A stretch of DNA of 64,000 bases from Alkalihalobacterium chitinilyticum (GCF_029028005.1 NZ_JAOTPO010000001.1:124001-188000); one strand, 5' to 3'; positions 27,740 through 38,267 are shown, counted from the stretch's first letter. Notes: a model not told the origin generated them from the sequence alone. A program made the numbers and translations.

Positions 27740-28243
27740 CTATCCTCTTCGAATTGGTCTACCTAAGTAAATATATCCGTCTCTAACTTCTAATTCATAT
27801 ACATCAAGCGGTCGTGTTGGTGGTGTACCAGCAACGTTTGTACCGTCTAACTCAAAACGACCGAAGTGACATGGACAGAAGAATTGGTTTTCAAAGTCTG
27901 GATTTGTGTTCCAGTCTACTGTACAGCCTAAATGAGTACATACAGGAGATAATGCAATAATCTCATCACCTTGTCTAAACACCCAAGCCGCCCCAGTTAC
28001 TTCTGAAGTATACCATGCATCGACCTGCTCAAATTGGAAGTTTTTACGGATTGGCTCTGAAGTAACTTCATCTACATGAAGGTTAATCGGAACCATATCG
28101 CTTTCAGCACCAACTTTTAAAGCTGGATCTAACGCAAAACGAGCCATAGGCATGATCATACCTGCAGCCATGAAACCGCCAACCCCTGTTAGCGTATACG
28201 TTAAAAATTGACGTCTTGATACTTTATGATCTTTCTCACTCAC
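27740..28243 (-). CDS. qcrA: Menaquinol-cytochrome c reductase, Rieske iron-sulfur subunit
   Basis: 167 residues from GTG 28243 with GGGGGG seven bases upstream. An SRRQFL twin-arginine motif at residues 9-14 precedes a hydrophobic anchor (about 15-36), so it is probably Tat-exported and membrane-held. The Rieske motifs CTHLGC and CPCHFG bind the 2Fe-2S cluster. First gene of qcrABC with a strong promoter. Confidence 0.96.
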   Translation of the reverse strand: MSEKDHKVSRRQFLTYTLTGVGGFMAAGMIMPMARFALDPALKVGAESDMVPINLHVDEVTSEPIRKNFQFEQVDAWYTSEVTGAAWVFRQGDEIIALSPVCTHLGCTVDWNTNPDFENQFFCPCHFGRFELDGTNVAGTPPTRPLDVYELEVRDGYIYLGRPIRRG

Positions 28244-28317
28244 TCTATTTCCCCCCCTACGTTGTAAGTTAAGTCCAACCGGACATAATTTAACACATAT
28301 AATACTAGGACATACTC

Positions 28318-28346
28318 ATGATAGCTAACTACTCTTTCAATGTCAA
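28318..28346 (-). promoter_or_regulatory. Sigma-A promoter of qcrABC
   Basis: Perfect -35 TTGACA (28346-28341), 17-base spacer, TATCAT -10 (28323-28318) on the minus strand. The leader to GTG 28243 is about 65 bases. Confidence 0.8.
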
Positions 28347-28383
28347 TCTTTTCAGAAGTCAAAATGCCACGGAAATTTCATAA

Positions 28384-28839
28384 TTAACGATTTTGCCACT
28401 TGTTTGTCAAAAAGGGGATAAGTTGTTTAATTTGCCCCTCAATGACCTCGACCTTATGCTTTTGATCCATGTGTTCTAATGGAATAGAAGGAAGCCAAAT
28501 AAGCGTTTCTGTCAAATCTTGTTTTGCCTGTTCCCACTCAAAATCTGAAGTGATATAAATGATATGTTTAATATCATTTTCTTTTAATTCTTTTTCCCAA
28601 CTCTTAAGGCGCGCTGTCTTTTCAACATCGCTCTTCAAATATGTAAATGCTGGAAACTCAATCACTCTACCTTGGAATTGCCGTTCTAATTCACTAGAGA
28701 TAATTGAAATAAATTCTCCCATCGCTACGTTGGACTTAATCTCCTTCTCCCAACTTACAGGAATTAAAGGAATTAATGCGGTATCGACATACTCTTTTGC
28801 CTGCAAATACGTATCCATTTCTTTGGCTAACCATTTCAT
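28384..28839 (-). CDS. ypiF: YpiF, DUF2487 protein
   Basis: 151 residues, soluble, no signal peptide. Contains IIYITSDFEWEQAKQDL and begins MKWLAKEMDTYLQAKEYVDTALIPL, shown only in part as the family's N-terminal pattern. Function unknown. AAGGAGAGAG precedes ATG 28839. Located between ypiB and the qcr promoter, as in B. subtilis. Confidence 0.85.
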   Translation of the reverse strand: MKWLAKEMDTYLQAKEYVDTALIPLIPVSWEKEIKSNVAMGEFISIISSELERQFQGRVIEFPAFTYLKSDVEKTARLKSWEKELKENDIKHIIYITSDFEWEQAKQDLTETLIWLPSIPLEHMDQKHKVEVIEGQIKQLIPFLTNKWQNR

Positions 28840-28912
28840 GTCTACTCTCTCCTTATAGCAACTAAATTATTAACACTCTCTTATATTAACGAAAAATGCT
28901 CAAAAATAAAAC

Positions 28913-28961
28913 AAGCTGACTTATTCGATGAGCTCTTTAGAGCACTCCGATAAATCAGCTT
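28913..28961 (-). terminator. Terminator after ypiB
   Basis: Minus-strand AAGCTGA (28961-28955) pairs with TCAGCTT (28919-28913) around an inner GAGTGCTCT/AGAGCTC-type stem, followed by GTTTTATTTTT. Confidence 0.75.
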
Positions 28962-28968
28962 CTAAATA

Positions 28969-29496
28969 TCATTTCTTCTTTTTTGTTAATTTATAAAATG
29001 TATCTTTATCTCTTTTGTCTAATGCTTCATCCACTTTTTTATACCATTGTTTCTCATTAAACGCAGCTAAAACTTTATCAAGAAAAATTTCAGCTATTAT
29101 TGCATCAGCCGTTGCCATTTCATTTGCTGGTAAATACGGATTTTCTTCAAGGACAGCAACATAATGGGGATTTGTTTTAGCATTTGAGAAATTCAACTGA
29201 ATATAAACATCTTCATCATTATTCAGACGAATGTCATGGAAGGCCTTTTCTGCATCCATCGTTACATGCTTTTGCTTATGGAAGCAAAACGGAACATGAT
29301 CGACGTCAGTTGTAGAAATAATTAATGCTTTTGGACAATATTCAGCTCTTTCCACAAAATGAACTTTTTCCATTAAGTTTTCATCACTAATTAAGTAATT
29401 TAAAAGCCAAGCACACTCTCTTCGTTTCAACTGATACTCATTAAGAAACCAACGTAAAAACTCTTTTTTCTCATATACTGAAATAGTGCTGCTCAT
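28969..29496 (-). CDS. ypiB: UPF0302 protein YpiB
   Basis: 175 residues, soluble. The N-terminal FLRWFLNEYQLKRRECAWLL pattern and LMEKVHFVE are typical of the UPF0302 family found beside ypiA in Bacillus. The last 60 residues are helical and Lys-rich. No function is established. GGGAGGGAATCAGG precedes ATG 29496. Own terminator downstream. Confidence 0.9.
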   Translation of the reverse strand: MSSTISVYEKKEFLRWFLNEYQLKRRECAWLLNYLISDENLMEKVHFVERAEYCPKALIISTTDVDHVPFCFHKQKHVTMDAEKAFHDIRLNNDEDVYIQLNFSNAKTNPHYVAVLEENPYLPANEMATADAIIAEIFLDKVLAAFNEKQWYKKVDEALDKRDKDTFYKLTKKKK

Positions 29497-29639
29497 CCTG
29501 ATTCCCTCCCCGAAAGGCTTATACCTTAGTTCACATTTAACACGACAACAGAAAGAATTTTATGTATATAATTATTCTCCAACTTATAATTCAAATCCTC
29601 TAATATGCACAAAATTATTGTTACATGATTATGAACAAT

Positions 29640-30905
29640 TTATTGCATATCTTCTTCTAAGTAAATAATTAATTCTTTAACATTTAACCTAGTTTCATCT
29701 AAAGCAATGACCTGCTTAAATAAACGGAGACTTTCAATACGCTCTCCATTTTCCATTAAAAACTTTCCATACTCTTCTAGAAAATCAACATCATCTGCAA
29801 AATCTGCTTTAACCGCTTCAAAACATTCTTTTGCTTTATCAATGTCATCATTTTCATACCTTGCTACTGCCTCATACCAAGTTAAGACTGGATCTCCCTC
29901 GCCAATATCTTTCAAGTATTCGATTAAGTCAATCAAATCATCAAAACGATTTTCGTGCTTTAAGAAGGCTGCTAATGTACGTACAGCTTCAAAATGACTT
30001 GGATTAATTGCAATAACTTCTCGTAAATATTCTTCCCCTTTTTCACGATTTTTCATCTTAAAACTTAACTTTCCACCATGAACGTACAGTTCTTCGTTAT
30101 ATTGATCGACTGACAGCCCCTCATTAATAATTTTAATGGCTTCTTCAAGTCGGTGTAATGCTTCATAACACTTCGCTAAGTACGGATACACACTACTGAA
30201 TTCCGGATCAAGTTCTTTTAAGGTATTGAATTGATCGATTGCAAGCTCGTATTGTTCAATTTGATATGCTGTATACCCATAATTAAATAGCGCATGGATG
30301 TCTAATTGTTGATCCAGACCCTCTTGATATAATTTTAAAGCCTCCTCATACTCTCCTGTACCACTATATGCTTCCGCTAAACGTAATGCGATATTTAACC
30401 CTTCCATTTCTACATTTGCGTAATAGGCCTTCTTTAAATGCGGGAGACTCTTTTGAAAATCACCTCTAGCTAAATAAAAATCCCCGAGACCAAAAGAAAC
30501 GATCGGTTCATCTGGAGCTTTCTCAATGGCCTTTAGTAATTTTTGTTCAGCGACTTCATCTAGCCCTTGCATTTGATAAAGATCTGCCAATAATAGAAGT
30601 GATCTTAAATAAGCAGGATCATCTTCCTTAATCTCTAAGAGCATTTCAATTGCTTCATCCTCTTGGTCTTGATCAATTAATAACTCGGCAGAAAACGTAT
30701 ATAACTCGCCTTCATCCGGGTACAACATGAGTAAATCATCAACCAGTTTCTTTGCTTTATCAATATGGCCTAACGAATAATATGTCTCCGCTAACTCAAA
30801 TTTTGTTTCATGATTAGTCGTATTCTCAAGTTCTTCAAGTTGTGCAAGTCCTTGGTCGACTTCACCATTCTCTATTTTATGTACTGCATCTACTATTTTT
30901 TGCAT
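29640..30905 (-). CDS. ypiA: TPR-repeat protein YpiA
   Basis: 421 residues composed almost wholly of tetratricopeptide units from residue 15 to 410 (around ten), acidic overall. No catalytic motif and no signal peptide. YpiA sits between aroA and ypiB in B. subtilis, and partners are unknown. GTAGGAGGC precedes ATG 30905. There is a terminator between it and the preceding amidohydrolase-like gene. Confidence 0.9.
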   Translation of the reverse strand: MQKIVDAVHKIENGEVDQGLAQLEELENTTNHETKFELAETYYSLGHIDKAKKLVDDLLMLYPDEGELYTFSAELLIDQDQEDEAIEMLLEIKEDDPAYLRSLLLLADLYQMQGLDEVAEQKLLKAIEKAPDEPIVSFGLGDFYLARGDFQKSLPHLKKAYYANVEMEGLNIALRLAEAYSGTGEYEEALKLYQEGLDQQLDIHALFNYGYTAYQIEQYELAIDQFNTLKELDPEFSSVYPYLAKCYEALHRLEEAIKIINEGLSVDQYNEELYVHGGKLSFKMKNREKGEEYLREVIAINPSHFEAVRTLAAFLKHENRFDDLIDLIEYLKDIGEGDPVLTWYEAVARYENDDIDKAKECFEAVKADFADDVDFLEEYGKFLMENGERIESLRLFKQVIALDETRLNVKELIIYLEEDMQ

Positions 30906-30945
30906 AACAGCCTCCTACGCGGTTCCTTTTTTTTTCATAAAAAAC

Positions 30946-30970
30946 ACCATCATAATTATATTATGATGGT
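30946..30970 (-). terminator. Terminator after the amidohydrolase-like gene
   Basis: A 25-base near-perfect palindrome (ACCATCATAAT with ATTATGATGGT), followed on the minus strand by GTTTTTTATG. Confidence 0.8.
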
Positions 30971-31018
30971 AGCATGAATATTTGATTTTCACTATCTTTT
31001 CGCATTATAGACAACACC

Positions 31019-31945
31019 TCATAGATGTATAACATCCCTAAAAGCTTCGGTAATTGGTAAGAAATGCCTTGGAACAGCAATACGGACTTCTCTTCCGTAC
31101 CCTGGCTTGTAATAAATGAGATCCCCAGCTTTAAGTACTTTTCCTCGTAGAACAACGACAGCAGGCTCATCTAGTGTAACGGAGTCTTCATCCATTCGTT
31201 CAGCTGCACCTCTCTGAAACATGATATAATCAACATCGCTTCCAACAATTAATTCACTTTTTTTTGGATATAGTCCAATTTTTTTGGAAAGAACCTTCGA
31301 GAAAGGCTCATGTTCACACGGAAACAACTGGTGGCTTGGAATTCGATGCAAATTTGAAATTACTTCCCACGTATCTGAGAGCTTTTCTTCTACTTTTCGC
31401 GTCAGTGGAGTTACAGTCCAGTTAGGGATAATCAAAAGTTGGTACGTTAGCATCGCTTCTTTAATGCGTTCCCAAGAAACCTTATAAAAATCTTCAATTG
31501 ATGTAATATTAACGAGAATGATTGGGACTTTTTCATTCCTACATTTTCGAACGAGGGCAGGAGTCAATCCATCAATATTCGTTTGAATGCCAATTACATA
31601 ATCAATCGGACTATTAATCAGTTGGTGACGTGCATACCTCAACTTCTTCTTTAGTTCATCAACTCCTTCTACAAATGGATACGTAACGATCGTTGTACAC
31701 CCTTTTTCAATAAGTCGCTTAAACCTCATTTTATAAGCTTCTTTGTGCTTAAAATTAATTAAGTTGAAATCATTCATTATATGCCCAGCCGCTAAAGTAA
31801 ATCCGCTCGTATTTATTCGTGTAAATTTAAGTTTGTCCATCTTATCGTTTACATAAGAAATAGAGTTGTTTTCGATACAGTAAGACTTCTTATTAAATTC
31901 ACAACCTTCTTCCCTTTTCGCGTCTGCAAGAATGTATTTCATCAT
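31019..31945 (-). CDS. Degenerate amidohydrolase-like protein
   Basis: 308 residues; ATG 31945 or the adjacent ATG 31942, both after AAAGGTGGG. The overall order resembles N-acetylglucosamine-6-phosphate deacetylase/dihydroorotase-like proteins: a composite N-terminal beta domain, GCTTIVTYPF, then a barrel, and a C-terminal return to the beta domain (DEPAVVVLRGKVLKAGDL). The expected PGfIDxHxH strand is instead FTLAAGHIMNDFNLINF, which lacks HxH, and no later metal histidines are evident. A non-catalytic member is likely. It is not next to aroA in B. subtilis as far as I know. Function unknown. Confidence 0.65.
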   Translation of the reverse strand: MMKYILADAKREEGCEFNKKSYCIENNSISYVNDKMDKLKFTRINTSGFTLAAGHIMNDFNLINFKHKEAYKMRFKRLIEKGCTTIVTYPFVEGVDELKKKLRYARHQLINSPIDYVIGIQTNIDGLTPALVRKCRNEKVPIILVNITSIEDFYKVSWERIKEAMLTYQLLIIPNWTVTPLTRKVEEKLSDTWEVISNLHRIPSHQLFPCEHEPFSKVLSKKIGLYPKKSELIVGSDVDYIMFQRGAAERMDEDSVTLDEPAVVVLRGKVLKAGDLIYYKPGYGREVRIAVPRHFLPITEAFRDVIHL

Positions 31946-32179
31946 TATCCCACCTTTCTTCTATAGACAAGCTATGAAAAAGACGGCAAAAACATTCCCT
32001 ATTTTATGGTTCTAAGTCTTTGTTTTGATAAATGGTTGCTAAGAATAATTTGTATCAAAATTAAATTACTTTATATTCATCTTTAGTCATTCTATTTTTT
32101 AGAAATTAATTACATATAATCAGATCACCTTCAACACACTTTTCATGTTAAAACCTAGTGTTCCTGAACAAAAAAAAAG

Positions 32180-32213
32180 ACCCGTTCGAAAACGTAAACG
32201 CTTTCAAACAGGT
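32180..32213 (-). terminator. Intrinsic terminator at the end of the aro/trp supercluster
   Basis: Fifteen-pair stem (with some G-U) around TTTA, ending ACGGGT-type arm, followed on the minus strand by about nine T (32179-32171). It lies 260 bases past the aroA stop. Confidence 0.85.
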
Positions 32214-32236
32214 TTAGCAAGATGCTAAAAAGTCTA

Positions 32237-32273
32237 TTAGTATGGATAGGAGTGGAGAGAAACCATACGCTAA
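32237..32273. repeat. Dyad with purine/pyrimidine-rich loop
   Basis: TTAGTATGG (32237-32245) and CCATACGCTAA (32263-32273) pair with a two-base bulge. The loop is all-purine-rich on the plus strand (AGGAGTGGAGAG) and so anti-Shine-Dalgarno-like on the minus strand. TTTTTATT follows on the plus strand. Confidence 0.45.
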
Positions 32274-32475
32274 TTTTTATTATATAGAAAATACTGACAA
32301 TGTCAATATACTTTCAGAAAAATAAAAAAATATTTTTAAGTCTGTTATTCTCTCATTTTCCATCTATACATAGTAATGTCGAAACTTTACAGCAATGCAA
32401 AACAGAATAGACGAAAACCTGATTGATTTCCGTCTAACTGGTCTAATTTTAGGGAAGGGTATAGACTACTCTTCT

Positions 32476-33756
32476 TTATGTTAACTTCTTAATATGGTCA
32501 AAGAAATTAGGATATGAAACAGCAATAGCTTCACTATTCTCAACCGTAACGCTACCATTAGCAACACAGCCTGCTATTGCCATTGCCATCCCAATACGGT
32601 GGTCTCCATGACTATCGACTGTATTTCCTCTAAGCTGGACAGGACCATTTATGACCATTCCGTCATCTGTAGCTTCGATCTCAGCCCCTAGCTTCCTTAA
32701 CTCACTTACTACCGTATCAATACGGTTCGTTTCTTTTACTTTTAGCTCTTCTGCATCACGGATTACTGTTTTTCCTTGTGCTTGTGAAGCTAGCACAGCG
32801 ATTACAGGGATCTCATCGATTAATCGCGGAATAATATCACCGCCGATTTCAGTGCCTTTTAGATCCGATGTGGAAATAATGATATCTGCAACAGGTTCTC
32901 CATTTGATTCTCTTTCATTGATCAGTTCGAGTTTAGCACCCATTTGTTGAAGAACATCAATAATTCCTGTACGTGATGGATTAACTCCTACATTTTCTAG
33001 AACGATTTGACTATTAGGCACAATTGCACCTGCTACAAGGAAAAAGGCTGCCGAAGAAACATCTCCCGGCACTACAACATGCTGTGCTTTTAAGTCTTGT
33101 CCACCTTTAACAGATACAGTCAGACCATCTATTTCTACATCAACACCAAAAGCTCGTAACATCCGCTCCGTATGATCACGTGACAAATGAGGCTCAGTAA
33201 CTGTCGTTACCCCTTCACTTTGTAAGCCGGCAAGTAATAGGGATGATTTCACTTGAGCACTAGCTACCTTAGAAATAAAATCAATGCCTTTCGTTTGACC
33301 GCCGCGAATCGATAAAGGTGTTAAATTACCGTTATTACGTCCATCAATCACTGCACCCATTTGACGTAAAGGGTCAGTTACCCGTGACATCGGCCGTTTG
33401 GCAATTGATGCATCACCAATAACAACAGTGTGAAATGGGCGTGTAGATAAGATGCCAAGCATTAAACGGGTTGTTGTCCCAGAATTTCCTACATCTAAGA
33501 TTTCACTAGGCTCCGTTAACCCTTCCCATCCTTTACCTTCAACTTTCACTTTATCTCCTTGCGCCTCGATATGAATACCGAGTTTGCGAAAACAATCAAT
33601 CGTACTTAAACAATCCTCACCAGGTAAAAATCCTTCAATCGTAGTTGTCCCCTCAGCGATCGCACCAAACATAACAGCACGATGAGAGATTGATTTATCT
33701 CCTGGTACTTTAATTGTTCCATTTAAGCCACCAGTGATTTGTTCCACTTTACTCAT
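32476..33756 (-). CDS. aroA: 3-phosphoshikimate 1-carboxyvinyltransferase (EPSP synthase)
   Basis: 426 residues. Penultimate step of the shikimate route. [12 protein letters not shown] near the N-terminus binds phosphate; [12 protein letters not shown] and [15 protein letters not shown] fit class II-type enzymes as in other Bacillus (B. subtilis name aroE). ATG 33756 has GGAG eight bases upstream; a GTG at 33765 overlaps the tyrA stop and is less likely. Last gene of the supercluster. Confidence 0.96.
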   Translation of the reverse strand: MSKVEQITGGLNGTIKVPGDKSISHRAVMFGAIAEGTTTIEGFLPGEDCLSTIDCFRKLGIHIEAQGDKVKVEGKGWEGLTEPSEILDVGNSGTTTRLMLGILSTRPFHTVVIGDASIAKRPMSRVTDPLRQMGAVIDGRNNGNLTPLSIRGGQTKGIDFISKVASAQVKSSLLLAGLQSEGVTTVTEPHLSRDHTERMLRAFGVDVEIDGLTVSVKGGQDLKAQHVVVPGDVSSAAFFLVAGAIVPNSQIVLENVGVNPSRTGIIDVLQQMGAKLELINERESNGEPVADIIISTSDLKGTEIGGDIIPRLIDEIPVIAVLASQAQGKTVIRDAEELKVKETNRIDTVVSELRKLGAEIEATDDGMVINGPVQLRGNTVDSHGDHRIGMAMAIAGCVANGSVTVENSEAIAVSYPNFFDHIKKLT

Positions 33757-33761
33757 TTCTC

Positions 33762-34865
33762 TCACTCCATTAAATTAGTTTCATACATATGTGATCTTAA
33801 GCTCGTTTCTGCTTTTTCTCTATCTTCATTCGTACGGAAAGTTAATCTTAGAACTCCCATAATATCCTCGCGAGTCTCAATAATGCGGATATTTGTAATA
33901 CTTATATTTTCCTTCGCTAAAATTCCTGTGATATCAGAAATAACCCCCGGGTGATCGGGAACGTCTACATATAAATCGTAGAACGCAGGAATAGCACCTT
34001 TTTTATGAATTGGGAGACCGTCACGGAATTTCTTTGCATGATCGAAATATTGGTGGATCTTATCATCTTCCTCTTGCTCAATAAGTACCCTTACATAGTT
34101 CATCTCTTCTTGCCATTTATCTAACAACTCAATTAAGCTCTCTTTATTATGAATGAGAATATCCCGCCACATCACAGGGCTACCAGAGGCAATTCGCGTG
34201 ATATCACGAAACCCTCCTGCAGCTAATCTTGAAACGAGCGGATCTTTTTCTTCGATTTTAGCCACTTGATGGACAAGGCTGGCTGCAACAATATGAGGAA
34301 AATGACTAATAGCACCTGCTAATCGATCATGTTGTTCAGGTGACATCTCAATAAAACGCGCTCTCGTTCCCTTTAACCAATTTTGTAATTGAATGACTTT
34401 GTTCATATTTTGTTGACCCACTGGCGTTAATATATAAAAGGCATTCTCAAATAAATGTGCCCTTGCCGCCTCGACACCGCTTTTATGAGAGCCCGCCATT
34501 GGATGACCCCCTATAAAAGTTACGTCTCTTTCCTTAAGACAAGTTGCACTTTGAAATATTCGTTGTTTGGTACTGCCGACATCCGTAATAATTGCACCTT
34601 GCTTTAATTCATAATTAGAAATATCTTCGAGTAACTGTTCCGTTTTAGTAACGGGTGTGGCTAATACGATTAGATCTGCATTTTTTACCCCAGCTCGAAT
34701 TGAATCAGCAGCGTCATCAATAACTTTTAGAGACAAGCCCATTTTTACTTGTTGTTCGTTAATGTCGTAGCCAACAATATGGACATCGTGCTCTCTCTTA
34801 ATAGCTAATGCAATTGAGCCTCCAATTAAACCTAGACCGATAACAAATACTTTGCGTTTCTCCAC
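33762..34865 (-). CDS. tyrA: Prephenate dehydrogenase with ACT domain
   Basis: 367 residues from GTG 34865 with AAGGAGAT upstream. Converts prephenate to 4-hydroxyphenylpyruvate for tyrosine. NAD-binding [14 protein letters not shown] at residue 10 onward; [16 protein letters not shown] carries the catalytic His; the C-terminal 75 residues form an ACT domain ([16 protein letters not shown]), which suggests tyrosine feedback. It follows hisC by 14 bases. Confidence 0.96.
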   Translation of the reverse strand: MEKRKVFVIGLGLIGGSIALAIKREHDVHIVGYDINEQQVKMGLSLKVIDDAADSIRAGVKNADLIVLATPVTKTEQLLEDISNYELKQGAIITDVGSTKQRIFQSATCLKERDVTFIGGHPMAGSHKSGVEAARAHLFENAFYILTPVGQQNMNKVIQLQNWLKGTRARFIEMSPEQHDRLAGAISHFPHIVAASLVHQVAKIEEKDPLVSRLAAGGFRDITRIASGSPVMWRDILIHNKESLIELLDKWQEEMNYVRVLIEQEEDDKIHQYFDHAKKFRDGLPIHKKGAIPAFYDLYVDVPDHPGVISDITGILAKENISITNIRIIETREDIMGVLRLTFRTNEDREKAETSLRSHMYETNLME

Positions 34866-34879
34866 ATTAAAATCTCCTT

Positions 34880-35986
34880 CTAGCCTACAGAGTTCACTTT
34901 TCTTTCTTCAAGCCAAGCTGAAAGCTCTTGAATAATTCCTGCGTTTTCTTCTTGACTTCCTACTGTAATTCGTGCGCATGTTGGGAAACCGAGTGCATTT
35001 CCAGATCGAATAATGTAACCCTTTTTCAAGAGAAAATCAAAAATTTCATCACCTTGAATACCAAAGTCAATTAAAAGAAAATTCGTTTGCGTTGGATAAT
35101 ATTTTAAGTTGTATTTCTTACAAAACTTTACGTATTGTTCGATTCCTTCAACATTTTTCTCATAACACTCTTTAATAAATTGTTGATCGTCTAAAGCAGC
35201 AATCGCAGCAGCATGTGCAAAAGTTGTCGTGTTAAACGGCGGTCTGACTGGCTCTACTAGTGAAATAATCTCACTGTTAGCAATACCGTATCCAATTCGC
35301 AACGCTGCCATTCCATATGCTTTTGAGAACGTGCGTAAGATAATTAAATTATTATATTGTTCAAGTAAAGGAACCGTTTGTGGGAAATCAGAAGCCGTTA
35401 CATATTCAAAATAGGCTTCGTCAGATACGACGAGCACATCGTTTGGAACTTTGGCTAAAAATGATTTAAATGCTTCTTCGTTTACATATGTACCTGATGG
35501 ATTATTCGGATTACATACCCATACAATTCTCGTCTTTTCATCAATCGCTTCAAGCATTGCATCTAAATCATGAACGCCGTCTTTTGAAGGTACTTCTCGA
35601 ACTTCGGCTCCCTCAATTACAGCATTTAACTTATATTGTGAAAATGTAGGATCTGCAGTAACTGTATTTGTATCAGGGGTTAAAAATGTTCGACAAAGTA
35701 ACTGTATGACTTCATCCGATCCATTTCCAAACACTAGTTGATTTGGATTGACATTGACAAACTGCGCTACTTTATTCCGTAATTCTGCTGCATAACCGTC
35801 TGGGTAAACAGCAGTTTGATTCGCCAGTTGTGAAATCGCCTCAGCGACTTTCTTCGAAGCTCCAAACGGATTTTCATTGGAAGCGAGCTTTATAACTTTC
35901 TCTAATCTTAATTCACGTTTAACTTCCTCAATTGGTTTTCCAGGTTTATAGGCTGGCAGCCCGATGACTTGTGGTTTTGCTTTCAT
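34880..35986 (-). CDS. hisC: Histidinol-phosphate aminotransferase
   Basis: 368 residues from ATG 35986 after GAGGTG. PLP-dependent class I/II enzyme with SNENPFG, NPNNPSGT and the Lys loop RTFSKAYGMAALRIGYG. In B. subtilis this enzyme serves both histidine and aromatic amino-acid synthesis and lies in the trp operon. Here a terminator-like repeat separates it from trpA, so it may be less tightly cotranscribed. Confidence 0.95.
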   Translation of the reverse strand: MKAKPQVIGLPAYKPGKPIEEVKRELRLEKVIKLASNENPFGASKKVAEAISQLANQTAVYPDGYAAELRNKVAQFVNVNPNQLVFGNGSDEVIQLLCRTFLTPDTNTVTADPTFSQYKLNAVIEGAEVREVPSKDGVHDLDAMLEAIDEKTRIVWVCNPNNPSGTYVNEEAFKSFLAKVPNDVLVVSDEAYFEYVTASDFPQTVPLLEQYNNLIILRTFSKAYGMAALRIGYGIANSEIISLVEPVRPPFNTTTFAHAAAIAALDDQQFIKECYEKNVEGIEQYVKFCKKYNLKYYPTQTNFLLIDFGIQGDEIFDFLLKKGYIIRSGNALGFPTCARITVGSQEENAGIIQELSAWLEERKVNSVG

Positions 35987-36090
35987 CGTAAGCACCTCTT
36001 TCTATGTATTCATTAATAATGTTTGATATCAGTAAGAAAAACTTACCCCTTAGCTTTTCTTATACTAACCATCCGTAAAAGATAGTATAA

Positions 36091-36210
36091 AAAAAGTTCG
36101 AGGCCGACCCTGACATGCAGACACCCCCCATTTCTATATTCATTGCTACTCCTAATGTGCAATGAAAAAGCATACAGCGGTGTCTGACACTTCGCTTTCG
36201 AGTCAGCCTC
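36091..36210. repeat. Dispersed repeat element B between trpA and hisC
   Basis: A 120-base element whose minus-strand reading starts GAGGCTGACTC and ends GTCGGCCTC then GAACTTTTTTTATA. The ends pair, so it can act as a terminator. An inner GTGTCAGACACC palindrome and a TTTTTCATTGC/GCAATGA stem are present. It resembles element A at 42303-42421 in ends, inner core and orientation. Confidence 0.6.
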
Positions 36211-36270
36211 TATTCAAAAACCGATCAAAAAGTCTTTAATGGTTTACAGTGAGAAATCTATAATACTATG

Positions 36271-37074
36271 TTACGATGAAATCAGCGAAAGGACAAACCT
36301 TTTTATATGAAAAAGTCCATCTTTTCTTAATTTTTCATCTTCAAGAAGCTCCTTTACCTTCTCAACCTCGCGAATAATCGCACTTCCAACAATTACACCA
36401 TCACAATGGGACTGTAACTGCTGTACCTGCTCATTGTTGGAAATTCCAAAACCAACGACAACTGGCACTTTACTATATGAGCGGACGTCTTCTAAAAATT
36501 CATAAACTTTAGGATGAAACTCGTTTCGAACTCCTGTCACCCCTAATGAGGACACACAATAGATAAATCCTTTTGCTGATTTTGCTATTTTTTCAATTCT
36601 TTGTTTTGATGTCGGCGCAACAAGTGAAATAAACTGCAGTTCGTTTTCTTCGCATAACTGAGCGAGTTCTTCACTTTCTTCAAACGGAATATCTGGAACA
36701 AGCAGTCCATCCACCCCACACTCTTTTGCTTTATTCATAAATTCCCGTTCTCCAAATTGAAGAACTGGGTTATAATACGTAAACACTATTACAGGAATTC
36801 CTAGTCCTCTTTCGCGCATAATGGGAACGAGCTCTAATGCTCTCTTAAGTGACATTTTATGTGCTAATGCTCGTTTCGCTGCTCGTTGAATAACTGGCCC
36901 GTCGGCAAGTGGATCTGAATACGGGATACCTAGTTCAAGCCCATGCGCTCCAGATTCTTGTAACGTTAATGCTAACTCAATGGTTGCCTCTGGGGTTGGG
37001 TCACCCGCCATAATAAATGGGATAAACAGCGGTTGATCCTGAGATTTAACGTATTGTTGAAATCGCTGCATCAT
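36271..37074 (-). CDS. trpA: Tryptophan synthase alpha subunit
   Basis: 267 residues. Cleaves indole-glycerol phosphate. Catalytic Glu in [16 protein letters not shown] and Asp in [27 protein letters not shown] binds phosphate. ATG 37074 overlaps the trpB stop (ATGA), giving coupling for a 1:1 complex with TrpB. Confidence 0.97.
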   Translation of the reverse strand: MMQRFQQYVKSQDQPLFIPFIMAGDPTPEATIELALTLQESGAHGLELGIPYSDPLADGPVIQRAAKRALAHKMSLKRALELVPIMRERGLGIPVIVFTYYNPVLQFGEREFMNKAKECGVDGLLVPDIPFEESEELAQLCEENELQFISLVAPTSKQRIEKIAKSAKGFIYCVSSLGVTGVRNEFHPKVYEFLEDVRSYSKVPVVVGFGISNNEQVQQLQSHCDGVIVGSAIIREVEKVKELLEDEKLRKDGLFHIKRFVLSLISS

Positions 37075-38267
37075 CCTTTTTCACCTCGCTCTGATTTCAT
37101 TAACGTATGAACATCCTTATCGCCTCGACCTGATAAACATACGAGGATTATATCATCACTCGTTAATTGTTTTGCTCGCTCAAATGCTTTTGCTAATGCA
37201 TGTGCACTTTCAATGGCTGGAATAATCCCTTCAGTTACCGATAGTTTTTTTAATGCATCAAGTGCTTCGCTGTCCGTTACCGCTTCATATGACACTCTCT
37301 CAATACTTGCTAAGTACGCATGTTCAGGCCCTACCCCTGGATAATCTAAGCCAGCAGAAATGGAATACGGCTCAATAATTTGTCCATTTTCATCCTGAAG
37401 TAAATACGTGAGCGAGCCGTGAATTACACCTTTCGTTCCTTTTGTGATGGTTGCAGCATGTTGATTGGTTGCTACTCCTTTACCCGCCGCTTCAACTCCA
37501 ACTAATTTCACGTCATCGTTTAGGAATGGATAAAACATTCCAATTGCATTGCTTCCCCCGCCTACACAAGCAACAATTTCATCTGGCAAACGCCCTTCTA
37601 CTTCTAGCATCTGCTTTTTAGCTTCATCTCCTATAATTCTTTGAAACTCACGTACCATTTTAGGATACGGGTGTGGACCTACTACTGATCCTATTAAATA
37701 AAATGTGTCTTCAGCGTTTCCAACCCAATAACGGATGGCTTCGTTTGTTGCATCTTTTAAGGTTCTGCTACCAGACGTAGCCGGAATGACCTCCGCTCCT
37801 AAAAGCTCCATTCTGAAAACATTCAGCTTCTGTCGTTCGATATCTTCTTCTCCCATAAACACTTTACATTCTAAACCAAAGCGCGCTGCAATGGTGGCAG
37901 TCGCAACCCCGTGTTGACCTGCTCCTGTTTCAGCAACGATTTTCTTTTTTCCCATTCGTTTAGCAAGAAGTGCTTGCCCCATCGCATTATTTAATTTATG
38001 GGCACCTGTATGAAGCAAGTCTTCACGCTTTAAATAAATCTTAGCGCCACCTAATTCTTTAGAAATATTTTCGGCATAAGTTAAAGGAGTCTCTCGTCCT
38101 GCATACTCTTGTAAATGATGGTGATATTCTTCAAAAAAAGCAGAGTCTTGAAGCGCTTCTTCAAGTGCCTTCTCTAAATCTTCAATCGCATTCATTAACG
38201 TTTCAGGTACAAACTTGCCGCCAAACGGTCCGAATCTGCCTCGTTTATCTGGATAATTGGTTATCAT
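37071..38267 (-). CDS. trpB: Tryptophan synthase beta subunit
   Basis: 398 residues. PLP-dependent condensation of indole and serine. PLP Lys in [15 protein letters not shown] (the HKxNNA pattern) and the phosphate loop [10 protein letters not shown] are intact, as is [11 protein letters not shown]. The start at 38267 lies 23 bases inside the end of trpF. Confidence 0.97.
   Translation of the reverse strand: MITNYPDKRGRFGPFGGKFVPETLMNAIEDLEKALEEALQDSAFFEEYHHHLQEYAGRETPLTYAENISKELGGAKIYLKREDLLHTGAHKLNNAMGQALLAKRMGKKKIVAETGAGQHGVATATIAARFGLECKVFMGEEDIERQKLNVFRMELLGAEVIPATSGSRTLKDATNEAIRYWVGNAEDTFYLIGSVVGPHPYPKMVREFQRIIGDEAKKQMLEVEGRLPDEIVACVGGGSNAIGMFYPFLNDDVKLVGVEAAGKGVATNQHAATITKGTKGVIHGSLTYLLQDENGQIIEPYSISAGLDYPGVGPEHAYLASIERVSYEAVTDSEALDALKKLSVTEGIIPAIESAHALAKAFERAKQLTSDDIILVCLSGRGDKDVHTLMKSERGEKG

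Larger units (their letters stand above)
31946..32475. other. 530-base gene-free region with two hairpins
   Basis: AT-rich. It holds the terminator at 32180-32213 and a second dyad at 32237-32273. A 21-codon plus-strand frame (ATG 32222) crosses the second dyad, but has no ribosome site and I do not call it. No complete gene is seen. Confidence 0.6.

Noticed and set aside
31019-31170. 69-residue minus-strand ORF at the end of the amidohydrolase-like gene (to 30961)
   Set aside because: Overlaps the conserved frame and a terminator, with no ribosome site.
32222-32287. 21-codon plus-strand ORF in the gap before aroA
   Set aside because: No ribosome site upstream; the ATG lies just past a minus-strand terminator; better explained by the dyad.
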